Below are positions 27,175 through 36,794 of a stretch of 64,000 bases of DNA, piece after piece. The first letter of the stretch is position 1. Every line of letters starts with the position of its first letter. Source of the stretch: an uncultured Chitinophaga sp. (GTDB lineage Bacteria; Bacteroidota; Bacteroidia; Cytophagales; Cyclobacteriaceae); contig CABHOK010000011.1 of assembly GCA_902168205.1 (NCBI GenBank), positions 248,001 through 312,000 of the forward strand. The letters are read 5' to 3'. A program made the position numbers and the translations under genes. The notes under the pieces were generated by a model. It ran no database searches. It was not told the origin of the DNA and saw only the letters and a list, made by a program, of their open reading frames with translations.

Positions 27175-29544
27175 ATGATCCTCAATTACATTAAACTTTC
27201 ACTCCGGAATTTACTGCGCGACAGTGTCTATGCTGGAATTAATATAGGCGGACTGGCGCTGGGTATTGCTGCCAGTATTATGCTGATGCTGTGGGTACAG
27301 GAAGAGCTGAGTTACGATACTTTTCACAGCAAGGCTGATCACATCTATAAGATAAATGCAAAGTTTAATAACAACGGAACAGAGACCGTTTGGAGCATAA
27401 CTCCCGGACCTATTGCAACCTTTGGTAAGCAAAGTATACCTGCCATCAAGGAGGCAGTGCGCATCTCCGACTATCATAGCACAGCACTGTTTACTTATGG
27501 TGACAAGAAAATAACGGAAGACCGTTTGAAGGCCTATATTGATAACAGTTTCTTTAAAGTGTTTGATGTTCATTTTATAAATGGAAATCCTGACAAGCCT
27601 TTCACGGATATAAACTCCGTTGTTATCTCAGCGTCTGTTGCCAAGAAAATATTCAACACAACAGATGCGGTAGGCAAAGTTTTCAAGCTCAATGAAGAGA
27701 AGGACTATACGGTAGCCGGTGTGTTCGAAGATTTTCCGCAGAACTCAACCTTGCAGTACGTTGCATTCTTTCCGTTTGAAATATTAATCAAGAACTATAG
27801 CGCCAATGTTTACTGGAAAAGTCTCGAGTCTGACTGGGGTAACTATGACTATCATACATTTTTATGGTTGAACGAAGGTGCTTCAGCAGATTCTGTAGCC
27901 AGTCAGCTAACCGCAATTCATCACGCTAATCAAAAGGAAGCCGAGTCGCTTTCCTATATAGCACAACCGCTGTCGAAGCTTCATTTATATGGGGCCGATC
28001 TGAGTGAAGAAGGTATACAGACGGTTCGTATATTTTTTATTATCGCCCTGGCTATACTATTGATTGCGTGTATCAACTATATAAACCTGGCTACGGCCCG
28101 CGCTACCAAGCGTGCCAAAGAAGTAGGCGTGCGTAAAACGGTTGGTGCCGACCGGACCAAACTTATTGTGCAGTTTCTCAGCGAGTCTGCAATCATCTCG
28201 ATACTGTCGTTGTTGCTGGCCATGGTGTTTATTCAGCTTGCTATACCTTTTTACAACATACTGGCAGGTAAAACACTTTCGTTCGATCTGACCGATGCTA
28301 CTGTGCTATATTTAGTGTCGGGTTCGTTGTTGGTTACATGGCTGGTGTCGGGTATATATCCGGCATTAGTACTTTCGGCATTCAAGCCCATGGAAGTGAT
28401 TCGCGGTAAACTTACCATTAGCGGTGGCAACTCTACATTCCGGAAAATACTGGTGGTTACACAGTTCTCGTTGTCGATCATGATCATCATCGGTACGTTG
28501 GTAGTAGGCGAGCAGCTCGCCTTTATCCGCGATCGGAAGTTAGGCTTCAACAAAGAGAATATATTTACGTTTGGCATGCGCGGCAAAATGTACGATAACA
28601 AGAATACTATTCGTAATGAACTGCTTCGAAATCCTGCTATTGAAGAAGTAACATTCTCTAACCAGAACGTACTGAACATTGAGAATACAACGAGCGATAC
28701 CGATTGGGATGGAAAAGTGGAAGGCACCGAGTTTATGGTGCACGGTATGGCTATTGATGAAAACTTTATGAAGACCATGGGTATGGAGATTACCACCGGT
28801 GAAGGTTTTCGTGATGCTGTAAGCGACACCGCCACCTATATATTGAATGAGACAGCCGTGCAGGAAGCAGGCATTGAAGATCCGATTGGTAAATCATTTA
28901 CACTCTGGCAAACCAAAGGGATTATTAAAGGCGTTGTAAAAGATTTTCATCACCGGTCTATTCATAGAAAAATAGAGCCTACTGTATTTCTATACAGGCC
29001 CAACTGGTTCTGGCTGGTATATGTTAAAACCAACGGAGCGCAAAATCAGGAGGCTGTTGCCGCTGCCCAGGATGTGTGGAAGCAGTATAACCCGGCATAT
29101 CCGTTCGAGTACAAATTCATGGATGATGCCTATGATAAGATGTATAACAACGAGCAACGTCTGAGTAAATTATTTACCGGCTTCTCTGCTATAGCGATCT
29201 GCATCTCATGCCTCGGGCTGTTTGGTCTTGCAACATTTACAGCCGCGCAACGCGTAAAGGAGATTGGTATACGCAAGGTTATGGGTGCATCCATTAACCA
29301 GATTATTATACTGTTGTCTAAAGACTTTTTATGGCTGGTGATGATTGCGTTTGTTATAGCAGCACCGGTTTCATGGTATATCATGGAGCAATGGCTGGCA
29401 GACTTTGCTTATCGTGCTCCCATGGCGTGGTCGATATTTGCGGTCACCGGCAGCATTGTACTGACGCTCGCATTTTTAACCATGAGCTTTCAAACCATCA
29501 AGGCTGCGTTAGGCAACCCGGTAAATTCCCTGCGTAGCGAATAA
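27175..29544 (+). CDS. orphan ABC transporter permease, FtsX/MacB type, double module
   Basis: 789 residues from MILNYIKLSLRNLL (ATG at 27175). A TTG 15 bases earlier would add five residues ahead of the conserved amphipathic start and is rejected. The order of domains matches its paralogue: helix, periplasmic domain, FtsX with KRAKEVGVRKTVGA, periplasmic domain, FtsX with QRVKEIGIRKVMGA, ending NPVNSLRSE. It is probably the second gene of a two-gene operon and is followed by a strong terminator. As with the other three, no ATPase is adjacent. Confidence 0.9.
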   Translation: MILNYIKLSLRNLLRDSVYAGINIGGLALGIAASIMLMLWVQEELSYDTFHSKADHIYKINAKFNNNGTETVWSITPGPIATFGKQSIPAIKEAVRISDYHSTALFTYGDKKITEDRLKAYIDNSFFKVFDVHFINGNPDKPFTDINSVVISASVAKKIFNTTDAVGKVFKLNEEKDYTVAGVFEDFPQNSTLQYVAFFPFEILIKNYSANVYWKSLESDWGNYDYHTFLWLNEGASADSVASQLTAIHHANQKEAESLSYIAQPLSKLHLYGADLSEEGIQTVRIFFIIALAILLIACINYINLATARATKRAKEVGVRKTVGADRTKLIVQFLSESAIISILSLLLAMVFIQLAIPFYNILAGKTLSFDLTDATVLYLVSGSLLVTWLVSGIYPALVLSAFKPMEVIRGKLTISGGNSTFRKILVVTQFSLSIMIIIGTLVVGEQLAFIRDRKLGFNKENIFTFGMRGKMYDNKNTIRNELLRNPAIEEVTFSNQNVLNIENTTSDTDWDGKVEGTEFMVHGMAIDENFMKTMGMEITTGEGFRDAVSDTATYILNETAVQEAGIEDPIGKSFTLWQTKGIIKGVVKDFHHRSIHRKIEPTVFLYRPNWFWLVYVKTNGAQNQEAVAAAQDVWKQYNPAYPFEYKFMDDAYDKMYNNEQRLSKLFTGFSAIAICISCLGLFGLATFTAAQRVKEIGIRKVMGASINQIIILLSKDFLWLVMIAFVIAAPVSWYIMEQWLADFAYRAPMAWSIFAVTGSIVLTLAFLTMSFQTIKAALGNPVNSLRSE

Positions 29545-29570
29545 TCAGAATATATATACTTGTACTATGT

Positions 29571-29601
29571 AAAAGGGTAGCGATCGCGCTACCCTTTTTT
29601 T
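29571..29601. terminator. intrinsic terminator between convergent genes
   Basis: AAAAGGGTAGCG (29571-29582) pairs perfectly with CGCTACCCTTTT (29587-29598) around a four-base loop. A T-run on one strand and an A-run on the other let it serve both the permease pair and the convergent transporter gene. Confidence 0.85.
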
Positions 29602-29603
29602 GT

Positions 29604-30407
29604 TTAGATGCGAAACGAAAGTCCGAGATATACTTTAGTAGGTGCTTCATCCGTTAACGCCACGTTGGTAGCTATATCTACTTTTACATTAGGGGATACG
29701 TTATAGATCAACCCTCCATTGGCCGTAAACCAATTGCCACCGGAATAGAATGTACCCATACCTTCTACATAAAAATCAAGATTGCCTGCCAGTGGTCCGC
29801 CCAGCACAACTGTCTGGAAGTAACTGAGTTCGCGGCTGCCTTCATCATCGGGTACAAAATCAAACTGCGCTTGTGCACCGAGTCCCAGTTTTTCAGAGAG
29901 ATCGTACGAGAAAGGAAACCCGACACCATAGATAACATCAGAGTCGAACGGGTTGCCCGAGAGAAAAGTAACGTATGGTATAACACCCAATGCTGTGCGT
30001 GTATCCCCATCGTTGCCCCAGAAGTTATGCTTCAGGCGAATGGTCGTTGCGCCAAAACCTTTGTCATATGTATCCGCATGTATATCCTGGTAAATGTTGT
30101 AAGCCTCAATACCAAAGTGAATATCCCACGAAGGAGTGAGTCCTACTTTATACAAAGCATTTACAACATTAATCGTGCGCTCACTTTCTCCCTGCGTGTC
30201 TTTGCTCCACTTCACAATATCACCTTCAAATTGAAAATGGCCCGGGTCTACGGTGATGGGAGATTCCGTTACATCCGGACGGTCAATACTGAACTCGCGC
30301 ATTTCGCTGCGCGGAGTCGGATTAAAGAGTGAATAGCGTTTCGATTCCTGGGCGCGAACCGACTGCATGGTTCCGAAGAGCACTATAAAAAGTATACATG
30401 AGCGCAT
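29604..30407 (-). CDS. outer-membrane transporter (PF13557-like)
   Basis: 267 residues. A signal peptide (MRSCILFIVLFGTMQSVRAQ) precedes a mature chain that has IDRPDVTESPITVDPGHFQFEG, the entry motif of the PF13557 'MetA-pathway of phenol degradation' outer-membrane family. It then runs in amphipathic beta strands and ends with an aromatic-rich YLGLSFRI, suited to BAM recognition. In Bacteroidota such proteins are labelled only 'transporter'. A palindrome upstream (30446-30461) overlapping its promoter suggests repression by a dimeric regulator, possibly metal-sensing. Confidence 0.8.
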   Translation of the reverse strand: MRSCILFIVLFGTMQSVRAQESKRYSLFNPTPRSEMREFSIDRPDVTESPITVDPGHFQFEGDIVKWSKDTQGESERTINVVNALYKVGLTPSWDIHFGIEAYNIYQDIHADTYDKGFGATTIRLKHNFWGNDGDTRTALGVIPYVTFLSGNPFDSDVIYGVGFPFSYDLSEKLGLGAQAQFDFVPDDEGSRELSYFQTVVLGGPLAGNLDFYVEGMGTFYSGGNWFTANGGLIYNVSPNVKVDIATNVALTDEAPTKVYLGLSFRI

Positions 30408-30432
30408 GGTACTTAAGGGGTTGTTGATATCA

Positions 30433-30461
30433 CAAACATATTATATTTAGACTAATCTAAA
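30433..30461 (-). promoter_or_regulatory. promoter -7 box with palindromic operator
   Basis: On the minus strand TATGTTTG (30440-30433) fits TAnnTTTG, 26 bases before the transporter ATG. Immediately upstream lies TTTAGACTAATCTAAA (30446-30461), TTTAGA/TCTAAA arms around CTAA. Its place between the -7 box and the expected -33 box is a classic repressor position. The form recalls DtxR/MntR-family boxes, but that is an inference. Confidence 0.5.
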
Positions 30462-30619
30462 AAAAATATTTCATGGTTCTAAATAGCAATGCGGCATGGG
30501 CCGGTAATTTAAACTTTGGTAAAAGTTGCTAATTCGATTGAAACCATACACCATCTTTTCTTTTTGTCGGTCATATTGCTAACTTTTCCACCCCAAGCTA
30601 CGCTTCAACATAAGTTTAC

Positions 30620-33136
30620 ATGAAAAACCGTGCTCTTAAATACACGATTGCTTTTGGTGCCATAGGACTGCTCATTGCTGTTCTTATTGCGTATGTGGAA
30701 CGAAGAACCGTTTCAACCTATCAGCGAAACCTGCCGTATATTTCTTTAGGCGACAACGTTAAAAACCGGGTGACTCAGGGTCATTTGTGGTTTGAGGAAC
30801 TCATGGCCGGTGATGCTTCGCTTAATTTTGAACGCGATGTACTCACGGTCTTCAACTCATCCAAAGACATTCTGCAATCTGCGTATGATGGCAAGGAAAA
30901 CGAGCTTGGTAAATTTGCCAAGAGCGATGACGAAGAAACACAAGTGATAATAAAAGAGTCGCTCGTAAGTCTCGATAAACTTTTGAGTACAGCCAAAGAG
31001 CGCTGGAAGTTTAAGCAGCAGGCTAAAACAACGGTATCGACACCCGCAGTGCTGGATAGTACAGGGGCGGTGATTCAACCTGCAATAACCACGAGCACCG
31101 GTGAGGAAGCCGGTGGTGTATTGGACCAGGAGTTTGATACCAACTACGCTAACTTCCAAAGCAAGATGGACCGGCTTATCGATCACATCAACGTGAACGT
31201 GAAGTCAGACGCTTCTTTCATTGATACACTTTCATGGATCTCTATCATATCCCTTCTTATAGCTTTTGCATTTCTCTGCGTAATGCTATACCGCCTGCAG
31301 GCCAGCAGTGATAAACTGGTGCAGGAAAACAAACAACGTCTGGATTCACAAAGTAAAGACGTAGGCGCACTTACCGGTTTTGTGGAATCAATCTCGGCAG
31401 GTAATTATAATGTAGAACTTGATGCACTTGCCGATGAAGATCTGGGCAATACGTTGTTGACCATGCGTAACAAACTGCGCAACAATGCCGAAGATGATCG
31501 TAAGCGTAACTGGTCTACTACCGGCTTGGCACAGGTTGGTGAGATATTGAGAACTTCTACCAGCAGCACTGAAGAATTATTCGATAACATTATACGCTTT
31601 GTAGTAAAATATACCAAGAGTAACCAGGGCGGTTTGTTCATTCTGAATGAAGATGAGAATGATAAGTCGCTTGACCTTGTTGCCTGCTATGCCTTCGAAC
31701 GCAAGAAGTTTCTGAAGAAGAAGGTTACGGCCGGTGAAGGACTGGTAGGCCAGTGCTATATGGAAGGTGAACGTATTTACCTGCTCGAAGTGCCACAAGA
31801 ATATATATCCATTACATCCGGCCTGGGAGGTTCTAACCCCAACGCGTTACTGATGGTGCCGTTGAAAGTTAACGAGCAAATATATGGTGTAATCGAGTTG
31901 GCTACATTTGGTAAATACCAGGATTACGAAATTGAACTGGTAGAGAAACTTGCCGAAAGTATAGCCTCCACTATATCTACAGTGCGTGCCAACGAGAGTA
32001 CACGCGTGCTCCTGGAGCGTACACAACAACAGGCTGAAGAAATGCGCGCGCAGGAAGAAGAGATGCGCCAGAACATGGAAGAGCTCGAAGCTACGCAGGA
32101 AGAAATGCGCAGAAAAGAGAAACACATCCAGGCTATGCTCGATGGTGAGAAACAACGTAACGAGATCAGCCAGCGCAATCGTAAAGTATTAATGGAGCTT
32201 ACCAAGAACCGCGATGTACAATCCGGTAACTGGAATGCAGCACTTGAAAAGATAACGTCTGCCATCTGTAATCAACTACACGTATCACGTTGTAGTGTGT
32301 GGTCGATCAACGATCTGCGTAACAGACTGAAGAACGAAAAATTATACTCACAACGCGATCGTTCCTTTACATCCGGAAATGAATTGCTGGCGAAAGATTA
32401 CCCGGGATATTTTGAAGCCCTTACCCGCGAAGATGTAATTGTAGCGAACGATGCATTGACCAATGCAGCAACACGCGAATTCGCAGCAACGTATTTCAAC
32501 ACCCTGGATATACAATCATTACTCGATGTGCCTTTCTTTAATGAGGGCCGCATTGCCGGGGTGATCTGCTGCGAGCATCAATACGAACAGAAGCAATGGA
32601 CGGAAGAAGATATAGAGTTTCTGAAATCATGTGCTGACCTTGTAACCGTAGCTTTCAATACCATGAAGATCAATAGCATGATTGAAAGTCTCAACGGGGC
32701 GCAGGAAACCCTTCAAACCATTATCGATAATATACCGCGCGCTGTATTCTGGAAAGATAAAGAACTCCGCTTCCAGGGATGTAACCGTATCTTTGCACAG
32801 GTGGCCGGTAAGAAATCGCACAAAGAACTTCTCGGTTTCACAGACTTCGATATGCCATGGAAAGACCATGCTGAAGCATACCGTGCCGATGACCTGTCGG
32901 TGATGAACAGCCGCAAGGCGCGCATCGATATGGAAGAGAAGAACACAAACAGCAACGGAGAGGTATCGTGGGTGCTTACCAGCAAGGTGCCGATCATGAA
33001 TCAGCACGGCGAAGTAACGGCTGTGCTGGGTATGTTTGAAGATATTACGGAGCGTAAACGCAGGGAAGAAGATATCCAGGGCAAGCTGAAGGAGCTCGAA
33101 CAGCTCAAAAAGATGCTCGAAAGCAGGACAAATTGA
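30620..33136 (+). CDS. membrane sensor with two GAF domains and a PAS domain, no kinase domain
   Basis: 838 residues. A membrane helix (8-26), a ~180-residue periplasmic region and a second helix (about 208-228) lead into a HAMP-like stretch. GAF 1 covers about 320-455 (GGLFILNEDEND, GEGLVGQCYMEGERI). A long coiled coil rich in EEMR/EEEM follows at 460-520. GAF 2 covers about 530-680 (HVSRCSVWSIND, GVICCEHQYEQKQW), and a PAS domain 700-820 ends with MFEDITERKRREED. The chain stops in a coiled coil where HisKA would begin. It probably signals through a partner protein. No kinase gene adjoins it. Confidence 0.85.
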   Translation: MKNRALKYTIAFGAIGLLIAVLIAYVERRTVSTYQRNLPYISLGDNVKNRVTQGHLWFEELMAGDASLNFERDVLTVFNSSKDILQSAYDGKENELGKFAKSDDEETQVIIKESLVSLDKLLSTAKERWKFKQQAKTTVSTPAVLDSTGAVIQPAITTSTGEEAGGVLDQEFDTNYANFQSKMDRLIDHINVNVKSDASFIDTLSWISIISLLIAFAFLCVMLYRLQASSDKLVQENKQRLDSQSKDVGALTGFVESISAGNYNVELDALADEDLGNTLLTMRNKLRNNAEDDRKRNWSTTGLAQVGEILRTSTSSTEELFDNIIRFVVKYTKSNQGGLFILNEDENDKSLDLVACYAFERKKFLKKKVTAGEGLVGQCYMEGERIYLLEVPQEYISITSGLGGSNPNALLMVPLKVNEQIYGVIELATFGKYQDYEIELVEKLAESIASTISTVRANESTRVLLERTQQQAEEMRAQEEEMRQNMEELEATQEEMRRKEKHIQAMLDGEKQRNEISQRNRKVLMELTKNRDVQSGNWNAALEKITSAICNQLHVSRCSVWSINDLRNRLKNEKLYSQRDRSFTSGNELLAKDYPGYFEALTREDVIVANDALTNAATREFAATYFNTLDIQSLLDVPFFNEGRIAGVICCEHQYEQKQWTEEDIEFLKSCADLVTVAFNTMKINSMIESLNGAQETLQTIIDNIPRAVFWKDKELRFQGCNRIFAQVAGKKSHKELLGFTDFDMPWKDHAEAYRADDLSVMNSRKARIDMEEKNTNSNGEVSWVLTSKVPIMNQHGEVTAVLGMFEDITERKRREEDIQGKLKELEQLKKMLESRTN

Positions 33137-33245
33137 TCTTTTTTTAGAGAAAGTATTACATCTGTCGTGCGGGGAGTATTCAGGTAAAACAATTTTTAGC
33201 CTGACTTTTACTATTTTTACTGATTATTACTCAACTACCCGTAAT

Positions 33246-34322
33246 ATGAATTATCGCTTTTTCATTTCTATGGCTGCGTGCATGACGCTTAGCGTCTCCC
33301 TTTTTGCGCAGGGCGAACGTAAAGATAAAACGGCCGTTACGTACGAAGAGATATATGACGAGCCGTATTCCATCAACAAATTATTTGTTGGGATTATGCC
33401 GTTGTATGGTGAGTTGTTTGCTACCAACGTAAACGCTGGCTTTGGTGCAGAGGCTGCTTACTACTACAAAGACAAGCTCGATTTTAAAGTTCACTTCCGT
33501 AAAACCTATAGTCAGCAGTTCTTTGATTTTGCCCGCGACCTGTCGGTAAAGCAAAGCAGTGTTGATAACCGCGCGGAGGTATATAACTACTACGAATTTG
33601 GTGCTACGTATCACGTAAAGGATTTCGAAGAGAGCTCCAAAACCAAAATGTTCCTCTACAAGAAAAGTTACCGCGGTGATAAGTGGGCGGCCCGCGTTCC
33701 GCTGAGTGCTGATGTTCCTTGTAAAGTAAGAAAGATATACGGTGTACGCCTCGGTGGTATAATATGGGATAGTTCTACAGACCTGGCACGCGCGCTCGAT
33801 GCACAAGGCCTCAACAACAACGCGCTGGTAACGGCAGAAGGTAAACCGCTACCGCTGGAAGAATACAATACCAACGGTAAACTTCAGAAAGTACACGCCT
33901 TCACCAACATAGCATCCAAAGGTTTATACCTCGGAGGTTCAATGACCTGGATCAAGAACGTAGCAGTAAACTTCGACAAGTTTGAAGAAGGTGTGGATGA
34001 CCTGATGTTTACCGCATACGCAGATATACTCTTCGCACCATCTATCACACTGGATGATGTTATGTATACTGAAAAAGATGAGTTCGGTGCAGCGATAGCA
34101 GGTTCAACAGCAACCTACGCGGTAGATGCTGTGAAGACTAAAAAGATAGGTTTCCGTTTGGGAGTGGATGGCCGCTTTAACCGACAGTTTGGTTGGTCGT
34201 ATGGAGCGGAGGTAGGTTACCGTCCTTCGGTTGAGAAGCGAGGTTTTTATGCTTTGCTGAAGATCAGCTTCCCGGTATTCGGCACCAACCTCGACTATAA
34301 AGTCGAGTCGTTCGGTAAGTAA
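33246..34322 (+). CDS. outer-membrane beta-barrel-like protein, unknown function
   Basis: 358 residues. A signal peptide (about 1-21, ending SLFAQ) precedes a chain of alternating strands with many aromatics. It ends in a strand, KISFPVFGTNLDYKVESFGK. I do not recognise the family. The composition, the signal peptide and the strand pattern suggest an outer-membrane protein. It follows the GAF/PAS sensor by 109 bases in the same direction, so the two may be functionally linked. A strong terminator follows it. Confidence 0.7.
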   Translation: MNYRFFISMAACMTLSVSLFAQGERKDKTAVTYEEIYDEPYSINKLFVGIMPLYGELFATNVNAGFGAEAAYYYKDKLDFKVHFRKTYSQQFFDFARDLSVKQSSVDNRAEVYNYYEFGATYHVKDFEESSKTKMFLYKKSYRGDKWAARVPLSADVPCKVRKIYGVRLGGIIWDSSTDLARALDAQGLNNNALVTAEGKPLPLEEYNTNGKLQKVHAFTNIASKGLYLGGSMTWIKNVAVNFDKFEEGVDDLMFTAYADILFAPSITLDDVMYTEKDEFGAAIAGSTATYAVDAVKTKKIGFRLGVDGRFNRQFGWSYGAEVGYRPSVEKRGFYALLKISFPVFGTNLDYKVESFGK

Positions 34323-34346
34323 GTATATTTGTTAATGGATATATGG

Positions 34347-34376
34347 AAAGGGATAGCAAATCTGTTATCCCTTTTT
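34347..34376 (+). terminator. intrinsic terminator
   Basis: AAAGGGATAGC (34347-34357) pairs with GTTATCCCTTT (34364-34374), one G-U pair, loop AAATCT, followed by T-rich sequence. It closes the unit ahead of hutI. Confidence 0.8.
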
Positions 34377-34413
34377 CTTTTGATTCGGTCGAACAGTTGC
34401 TTTACTTCGCTTC

Positions 34414-35652
34414 ATGGGTAATGTATTGATCCGGAATATAAAAGCATTGGTGCAGGTGCGCGAGCAAACTATAGCACGTGTAGCAGGCAGTGCCATGGCT
34501 GCGTTGCCGGTAGTTGAAAATGCATTTCTATACCTGAATGATGGTGTCATTGAAGTCTTTGGAAAGATGGATGAACTTCCATCGCTGCAGGCGGAGCAAG
34601 TGATCGATGCTACCGGCCGAATGGTGTTCCCTTCCTTTGTTGATTCGCATACGCACCTTGTTTTTGCTGCCAGTCGCGAAGAAGAGTTTGTGATGAAGAT
34701 CAAAGGTGCTACCTATGCCGAGATTGCCGCGAAGGGAGGAGGTATACTGAACTCGGCGCGTAAACTTCAGCAGACTTCTGAAGATGAATTGTTTGAGCGC
34801 AGTGTAGCACGGGCACATGAAATTATCCGGACGGGTACCGGTACCGTTGAAATAAAGAGTGGCTACGGCCTTACTACACGCGATGAACTGAAAATGTTGC
34901 GCGTAGCAAAACGCATTGGTAAAGAAACTCCGTTAACCGTTAAGACAACGTTTCTGGGAGCACACGCTGTTCCGGCTGATAAATCGAAAGAAGTATATAT
35001 ACAGCAGATCATCCAGGAGATGATTCCCGCAGTAGCGGAAGAAAAGCTTGCTGACTTTATTGACGTGTTCTGCGAACAGGGATTTTTTTCCGTGGAGGAC
35101 ACCGAGCGCATTGTGGAAGAAGGAAAGCGTTACGGAATGCGACCGCGTATACATGCTAACCAGCTTCATCGCTCGGGCGGTGTGCAGGTAGGTGTTAAAA
35201 CCCATGCACTGAGTGTAGACCATCTTGAAAATATAGGAGATCAAGAAATTGAAGCGTTGAAGAATAGCAATGTGATGCCTACTGCTTTGCCGGGGGCAGC
35301 ATTCTTTCTAGGATTGCCCTTTCCGCCTGCGCGACAATTGATCGATGCAGGACTCCCGCTCGCCATTGCATCAGATTATAATCCCGGTTCAGCACCCAGT
35401 GGCAATATGCCGTTGATGATGGCTTTTGCCTGTATAAAAATGAAAATGACTCCGGAGGAAGCGATCAACGCTGCCACCATCAACACAGCAGCCGCGCTGG
35501 GTGTGGAGCATACTCATGGAAGTATAACAAAAGGTAAAGTGGCCAATGTATTCATCACAAAGCCTATACCTTCGCTTGCCTTTTTACCATACGCTTTCGG
35601 TAGTAACCTTGTTGATACGGTAATCCTGAACGGAAAGCTATACCAATCCTGA
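34414..35652 (+). CDS. hutI: imidazolonepropionase
   Basis: 412 residues, the usual length for HutI. It hydrolyses 4-imidazolone-5-propanoate to N-formimino-L-glutamate, the third step of histidine degradation, in the cytosol. Metal ligands are H79 and H81 in VDSHTHLVF, a His in IHANQLHRSGG and an Asp in ASDYNPGSAP. The substrate loop KSGYGL and the N-terminal composite domain are present. No hutH, hutU or hutG lies nearby, so the pathway is dispersed. Its stop codon falls inside an 8-bp AT-rich palindrome (35650-35671). The neighbour downstream is convergent. Confidence 0.95.
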   Translation: MGNVLIRNIKALVQVREQTIARVAGSAMAALPVVENAFLYLNDGVIEVFGKMDELPSLQAEQVIDATGRMVFPSFVDSHTHLVFAASREEEFVMKIKGATYAEIAAKGGGILNSARKLQQTSEDELFERSVARAHEIIRTGTGTVEIKSGYGLTTRDELKMLRVAKRIGKETPLTVKTTFLGAHAVPADKSKEVYIQQIIQEMIPAVAEEKLADFIDVFCEQGFFSVEDTERIVEEGKRYGMRPRIHANQLHRSGGVQVGVKTHALSVDHLENIGDQEIEALKNSNVMPTALPGAAFFLGLPFPPARQLIDAGLPLAIASDYNPGSAPSGNMPLMMAFACIKMKMTPEEAINAATINTAAALGVEHTHGSITKGKVANVFITKPIPSLAFLPYAFGSNLVDTVILNGKLYQS

Positions 35653-35684
35653 ATATAGCCTGTTATATTCAACATCAGTGCTGA

Positions 35685-36794
35685 TTATTCTGTGGAGGTG
35701 ATATGCTCAAACTGGTAGTAATTCCGTTGCCAGATAAATATGCCAGCGAACAAGTGGATAGCAATGAATAACCATAACGGAATTTTGAATAACACCAACA
35801 CGATCAACACCATGGTCAGTATAAATACGCGCGACATCAGTTGTTCCTGTGTATGATCTTTTGCATACAGTAATCCTTGCTGAAAGACAAGCATGGATAT
35901 GAAAAACAAAATGCACTGCAGTAATGTCGTTACCGGAAGAGAAACAGAGAAGTGAGTTATCAGCAACCCGATCTCAACCAGTGTCAGTAACAGTATAGTT
36001 GTTAAGGTATATAACAATCTTTTATAGAAGGGCAGAGGCAATTGTCTTACAAAACCAAAATGAAAATTCTCAAACTGGTGTAACTCAAGTAACAGCGGAA
36101 CCTGCGCAGAAGCCGCAATCACAATGCCCATCGCCAACAACCGGTGATCATATACATCGGTGCTATAGAGGTATATAACGGCCAATAACAATGCACCGCT
36201 AAATGCTTTGCAACCGATCAGCATCAAGGGTTGTCGTCTTAGTATCCACTCAACAAAAAAAGCCGGGTACGGTTTACTAAAGGTCCGGTCGAAAAAGCGC
36301 TTGATGCGATTGACCTTACGTTCCTGGTCAGGATGATTCAATATATAGTATAATTTCGCAGTGGCCAGTATCATCAATACCAGGAGCATGAGCACAACGA
36401 GCCCAATCGATAGTATAATTTGATGCTTTGCCGCAATGGCAATCAGAAATATACCATAGAGTGAAGCCGGAGCTGCCTGGATAAAGATGGTAAGGAATGC
36501 TGCCGTCCATTGGTCACTGCGCTTTAGCAGTGCGAAGGCGAATAGAAATTCGTTTTCGCTTCTGCGTAGTGTCTCGGTGTTGAAGGTTATCACCTTGAGT
36601 ATATATAGCGTCCAGAGGGTGAAAGGTATTAATAACAGCAGCGGACTGCCTACAAAGAATTCGGCCAGTGCTATATGATCGTGGCTGCGCATAAAACCAC
36701 CGGCAAGTCCTATTATCAGCAGAAAGAAGCTTGCATTTTGCCGGTAATACTTGCGAACAAATACGCGCTGCGTGATAATATTTTCAGGCTTCAT
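35685..36794 (-). CDS. polytopic membrane protein, likely ABC exporter partner
   Basis: 369 residues from MKPENIITQRVFVRKYYRQN; the ATG at 36794 lies inside the end of the ATPase gene (11-base overlap). An in-frame start eight codons earlier is less likely. About ten hydrophobic segments fill the chain, separated by short basic loops. No family motif is recognised with certainty. The tight overlap with an ABC ATPase makes it the probable membrane component of that transporter, comparable to ABC-2-type permeases. The ends are convergent with hutI, 32 bases apart. Confidence 0.7.
   Translation of the reverse strand: MKPENIITQRVFVRKYYRQNASFFLLIIGLAGGFMRSHDHIALAEFFVGSPLLLLIPFTLWTLYILKVITFNTETLRRSENEFLFAFALLKRSDQWTAAFLTIFIQAAPASLYGIFLIAIAAKHQIILSIGLVVLMLLVLMILATAKLYYILNHPDQERKVNRIKRFFDRTFSKPYPAFFVEWILRRQPLMLIGCKAFSGALLLAVIYLYSTDVYDHRLLAMGIVIAASAQVPLLLELHQFENFHFGFVRQLPLPFYKRLLYTLTTILLLTLVEIGLLITHFSVSLPVTTLLQCILFFISMLVFQQGLLYAKDHTQEQLMSRVFILTMVLIVLVLFKIPLWLFIAIHLFAGIFIWQRNYYQFEHITSTE

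Noticed and set aside
35650-35671. TGAATATA-GCCTGT-TATATTCA palindrome as terminator
   Set aside because: It overlaps the hutI stop codon, is purely AT in the stem and has no following T-run, so it is too weak for an intrinsic terminator.
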